From Candolleomyces eurysporus (Eukaryota; Basidiomycota; Agaricomycetes; Agaricales; Psathyrellaceae): a stretch of DNA of 64,000 nt. The notes beneath the pieces are model-generated. The model did not search any database. It saw nothing but the letters and a program-made list of their open reading frames with translations, and had not been told where the DNA came from. A program made the translations under genes and the position numbers. Positions 60,742 through 64,000 of the stretch are shown here, in pieces; positions within the stretch are counted from its first letter, which is position 1; each line of letters opens with the position of its first letter. The stretch lies in the NCBI GenBank assembly GCA_027579435.1, contig JANBPK010000919.1, positions 558,001-622,000 of the forward strand, given 5' to 3'.

Positions 60742-63254
60742 ATGTGCGGGATATTCTTTCGCCTGTCAAGTGTTGGTGAAGAGTTCTCCAAGAAAGATTT
60801 CGATCGATTATGTGCAACCCTGCGCACATCCAATGCTGAACGAGGTGGGAGCTGGTTTCGCGCCGTTCATTCAGCTGGACTGACCTCTGGACTGCAGGGC
60901 CCGATTTTCAGGCCAGCGTTATAGAACGCATTCCCCAAGGCACGGATACAGAAGGTTCTGTAGAACTTGTTGCCGAGTTCTATGGATCTGAACTCAGGCT
61001 TCGTGGAGACTCCCCAATTCAGCAACCACACCAGAAGGATGGTAACATCTTGTGCTGGAATGGAGAAGTGCGGATTTCTCTTAATCGATGATATTCAAGT
61101 AATGGTGACCTTTGAAAGATTTTTGGAGGCCTTGAGGTTAGGAGATATGCAATATTCAGCGTTGAATGCAGGCTAACCCACTTGCTTTGATTCCTTCTCC
61201 AGATCTCTGCCAAGGAAAACGATGGTGTCAAACTTATGGAGGAACTTGCTTGTGTGAAAGAACATGATGAAGTCGTGGACATTTTTGCTCGAATAGAGGG
61301 ACCGTAAGCCGCATTTTTCCCCCAAGGATTCGACAAAGCTCTGACGGTGATATTCAGATATGCATTTGTGTTCTATCATGTTAGTTGCAATTCGTGTTTT
61401 TGCTGAAACCAGATTTGACAAACTGCCAGCCGCCTTCTTCACGTGTTTATTTTGCGAGAGACCCATTGGGTCGAAGATCGCTGCTAGTCCACAAACCAAC
61501 ACCAGAACTCCCAACCTTATTGATATCTTCAGTATCCTCTGGCGATCCCCTTGTTCGTTTTGAAGAGGTATCGACGGATTGCATTCACTGTTTCGATCTA
61601 CCCTCCTTCAGGTCCCTGAAACTTGGAGGAGCCTCTACCGTGAGTTGCTAATAGTATTCACTACGCTTACACGTTCAGTCACACAGAGCCTTCCCTTGCC
61701 AGTTTGAAGCTTTCGAAAAGTCCACCCTGCAGCTTTCAAGATGCGGCGGCGAGCCCCATAATTCTGGCGCGCAATACGTAGGAGGTCATCGCCTACCCCA
61801 ACATAGCTGTTTCACACCTATTCCTCCTCGAATTCGCAGGCACTACCTCCACGACTCAACACCTCAGTACCGGAGGACGATCTCGTGATGGTCGAAAGCC
61901 TTGATGATATTCCGAGCCACTGGGTGAAGCCAGTCGATGACTTCTATAACCTGTTGGACCGAAGTACATGGCTCCGTGTCAGAGACATTCCCCAAACAGG
62001 GTGAGCATGCTCATCCTTTGTGTGTGCGTGTACTTCTGATTCTAATAATCTGAATGGTAGACCGGCTGGGTCAGCAAGAGTGTCGGTTTTATTCAGCGGA
62101 GGCATAGACTCCACAATTGTTGCCTATCTCGCCCACAAGTACGTGATCTGTTTGCATCGCCCGCGTGTAGATGTGAAATGACTTCATTTCTTGACTGTAG
62201 TCATGTACCCCCGGATGAAGCGATAGATTTGTTCAACGTCGCCTTTGAAAATCCGCGGAAGATTCGGTTACAGCAAGCAGGAAATATAGAAGCCCTTCCG
62301 AAGAGGCAGCGGAAACGCGAGCGTGCAGCGTTGGACGCTACCCACTGGCAGGCGGAGACGTCTTATAGCGTGCCCGATAGAGTGACCGGTCTTCAAGAAC
62401 TGGAAGAGTTAAAGAAACTCTGTCCTGGGCGAAGATGGAACTTCGTAAGTTCACAGATTGTGTTCAAACTGTATTCACTTATGACGCTATAAATGTGTCA
62501 AGGTCGAAATCAACGTTCCCTACGAGGTGTGTGCACTGGGACAATCGAAACCAACGTTTTTTAACAGGTCGGGCAGGAATCCAAAGGTGCCAGACAACGA
62601 ATTGAGATTTTAATGCTACCCTCCCGAACGGTCATGGATTTGGTATGCATGTATCAATCTTCCCGTTTACTAGTCAAATCATCGAAGTTTCGCAGAGCCT
62701 TGCCCTTGCGTTGTACTTCGCCTCTAGAGGCAAGGGCCAGATCAGAAGCGATATGAACGCTGATGCAACGCCCTACGAGAGTCCAGCAAGGGTTGTGTTA
62801 AGTGGCCTTGGCTCAGATGAACTCTTGGGTGGGTACGGAAGACATCGTTCAGCTTTCAAAACTGGCGGCTGGCCAGCTGTCATTGAAGAAGTGAGATCAC
62901 CCAATAACTGTTGTCCTTATAATGACGAATCCCGTATAGTTGCAACTAGAAATCGATCGTATCCCTACAAGAAATCTTGGACGAGACGACCGGATCATCT
63001 CGAGTCATGGAAAAGAGACACGCTATCCGTTCCTTTCCCTGGACGTGGTTTCGTTCCTTGCTCAGTTGCCCGTGCACCTCAAGTTGGACCCGAGAGTGGA
63101 GACTGGGAAAGGCGACAAAACACTGCTTCGACTGATGGTCAGAAAGCTGGGTCTAGTAGAAGCCAGTAGTCGAAAAAAGAGGGCTATGCAGTTTGGCAGT
63201 CGCTCTGCGCGCATGGATAACGAGCAGAAAGGCGACGCAACTTTGTCTGAATAG
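60742..63254 (+). CDS. Asparagine synthetase domain-containing protein (ASNSD1 type)
   Basis: Homologue of human ASNSD1 and yeast YML096W. The start MCGIFFRLSS places Cys2 as the glutaminase nucleophile. The N-terminal amidotransferase part continues with QKDGNILCWNGEVF and, after splicing, PYAFVFYH and SSRVYFARDPLGRRSLL. The synthetase part shows the ATP pyrophosphatase P-loop VLFSGGIDSTIVAYLAH, then IDLFNVAFENPRK, VVLSGLGSDELLGGYGRHR and ETRYPFLSLDVVSFLAQLP. Insertions between them are longer than in classical AsnB. Real asparagine synthesis has not been shown for this branch, as far as I know. About nine introns; stop at 63252-63254. Confidence 0.85.
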
Positions 63255-63539
63255 ACATAGGTGTGACCGACTACTACTGCCTTTTCGTGTGACCAAGTCA
63301 AAACATTACCACCGCCTGGTGAGAATATCTACTTGGGACTTCGTCACAACTGAATCTATATAGAAACCCCAGTTCTCTTCAATTTCTCATCTTCGAAAAA
63401 ATGCCTTGTCGTCCTGTCTACCGGATATCTGAACAGAACTTCTCCCCATAGATTCACAGGCATGGCCTAAACTATATATACTGGTCGGGAATATCTTGGG
63501 TCCCCATCGTTCCTTTCTCTTCGCTGGTCGAACCTCGTT
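63255..63539. other. Intergenic
   Basis: 285 bases between two same-direction genes with a TATATATA-like stretch (about 63471-63480), roughly 60 bases upstream of the next start codon and a plausible TATA box. Confidence 0.4.
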
Positions 63540-64000
63540 ATGTCTTCCATTACCGTCGATGACACTGATCCCAGGATCCAATACTTCCCTCGAGGTCAAT
63601 GGAAGGCAAACGATGTCTGTTTGGCATGTAACATTTCATCCAGAAACATGAACGAGCTCCGGAAGGATGCGTTCAATTGTGAGTAGTTTCAACCTAACTT
63701 CAGGTTATTCAATGTTTAACCTTCGTCCACAGCTACATGGCATGCGGCGCCTGGGGCGCAGGTATGTAAATCAACGGCTGTGGTAGTTGGGAATGGTAGA
63801 TGATGCCGCGGGCTACAGCTCAACTTCAGAACCATGACGATAGACTTCAACTTCTCAGGTATTTTCACCTTTACTTCGTCTCTATCACTCAGTATTTTGA
63901 TTCCTTCCAATAAGGCTCCGATGCTTTCGTCAATTTCATTTTTTTTTCGAAGAACGGACGAGAGGGGTCGCACTCGAGATGATGGTCAATCGAGTTTGTT
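63540..64000 (+). CDS. Small Agaricomycete-specific family protein (3' end missing)
   Basis: The start MSSITVDDTDPRIQYFP is followed by GQWKANDVCLACNIS and, after splicing, NSTWHAAPGA and, in the next exons, LNFRTMTIDFNFSGSDAFVNF. The order (VDDTDPRIQY, GxW, two Cys, FN-TWH, then a beta-rich F-F-G segment) matches a large lineage-specific family of mushroom genomes with unknown role; some members are membrane-anchored. Introns fall at about 63680-63731, 63763-63817 and 63860-63915. The T run at about 63929-63938 may be miscounted, since a frameshift is easy there. The gene continues past the window. Confidence 0.55.

Overview
The window is nuclear DNA of a mushroom-type basidiomycete (Agaricomycetes). 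Protein-coding genes are dense, lie on both strands and are cut by many 50-60 base introns with GT..AG borders. Protein content is typically fungal (Elongator, septin, INO80-type and Golgi subunits) and includes a CBM1-tagged GH3 beta-glucosidase, as expected of a plant-litter or wood degrader. I see no transposon, rRNA, CRISPR array or viral gene and no tRNA I can support. Species cannot be named from the sequence.

Layout. 1-10 kb: a dual-specificity phosphatase cut by the window start, TVP23 (-), a YVC1-like membrane protein (+) with a tandemly duplicated 3' end, an orphan gene, and a kinase-fold protein with degenerate catalytic motifs. 10-25 kb: an amino-acid permease, a very long LRR-RhoGEF (-), ELP4 (-) head-to-head with IMP1, a TTC1-type TPR protein (-) head-to-head with LYS1, and a second orphan gene. 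25-38 kb: two homologous Ies1-like genes (one -, one +) flanking TIM8, an LPLAT acyltransferase, an F-box-like protein and an alpha/beta hydrolase. 38-50 kb: a MIT-domain protein (-), a CDC11-type septin (-) head-to-head with mitochondrial MutS (MSH1), and a mitochondrial aconitase (-). 50-64 kb: CBM1-GH3 beta-glucosidase (-), an oxysterol-binding-protein homologue (-) head-to-head with 6-phosphogluconate dehydrogenase, an ASNSD1-type asparagine synthetase-like protein, and the 5' part of a small Agaricomycete family gene.

The genes are mostly housekeeping and do not form one pathway. Mitochondrial functions are frequent (IMP1, TIM8, MSH1, aconitase), and several pairs share short divergent promoters. 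I found no convincing new multigene system. The most useful observations are: (1) 15 isolated N bases next to homopolymers, where deleting the N restores the frame in all eight coding cases; (2) a 10-nt microexon followed by a GC-AG intron in TVP23; (3) a paralogous Ies1-like pair within 12 kb sharing intron positions; (4) altered signature residues in a lipid-transfer protein and in a kinase-like protein. Gene spans below run from start to stop codon and include introns.
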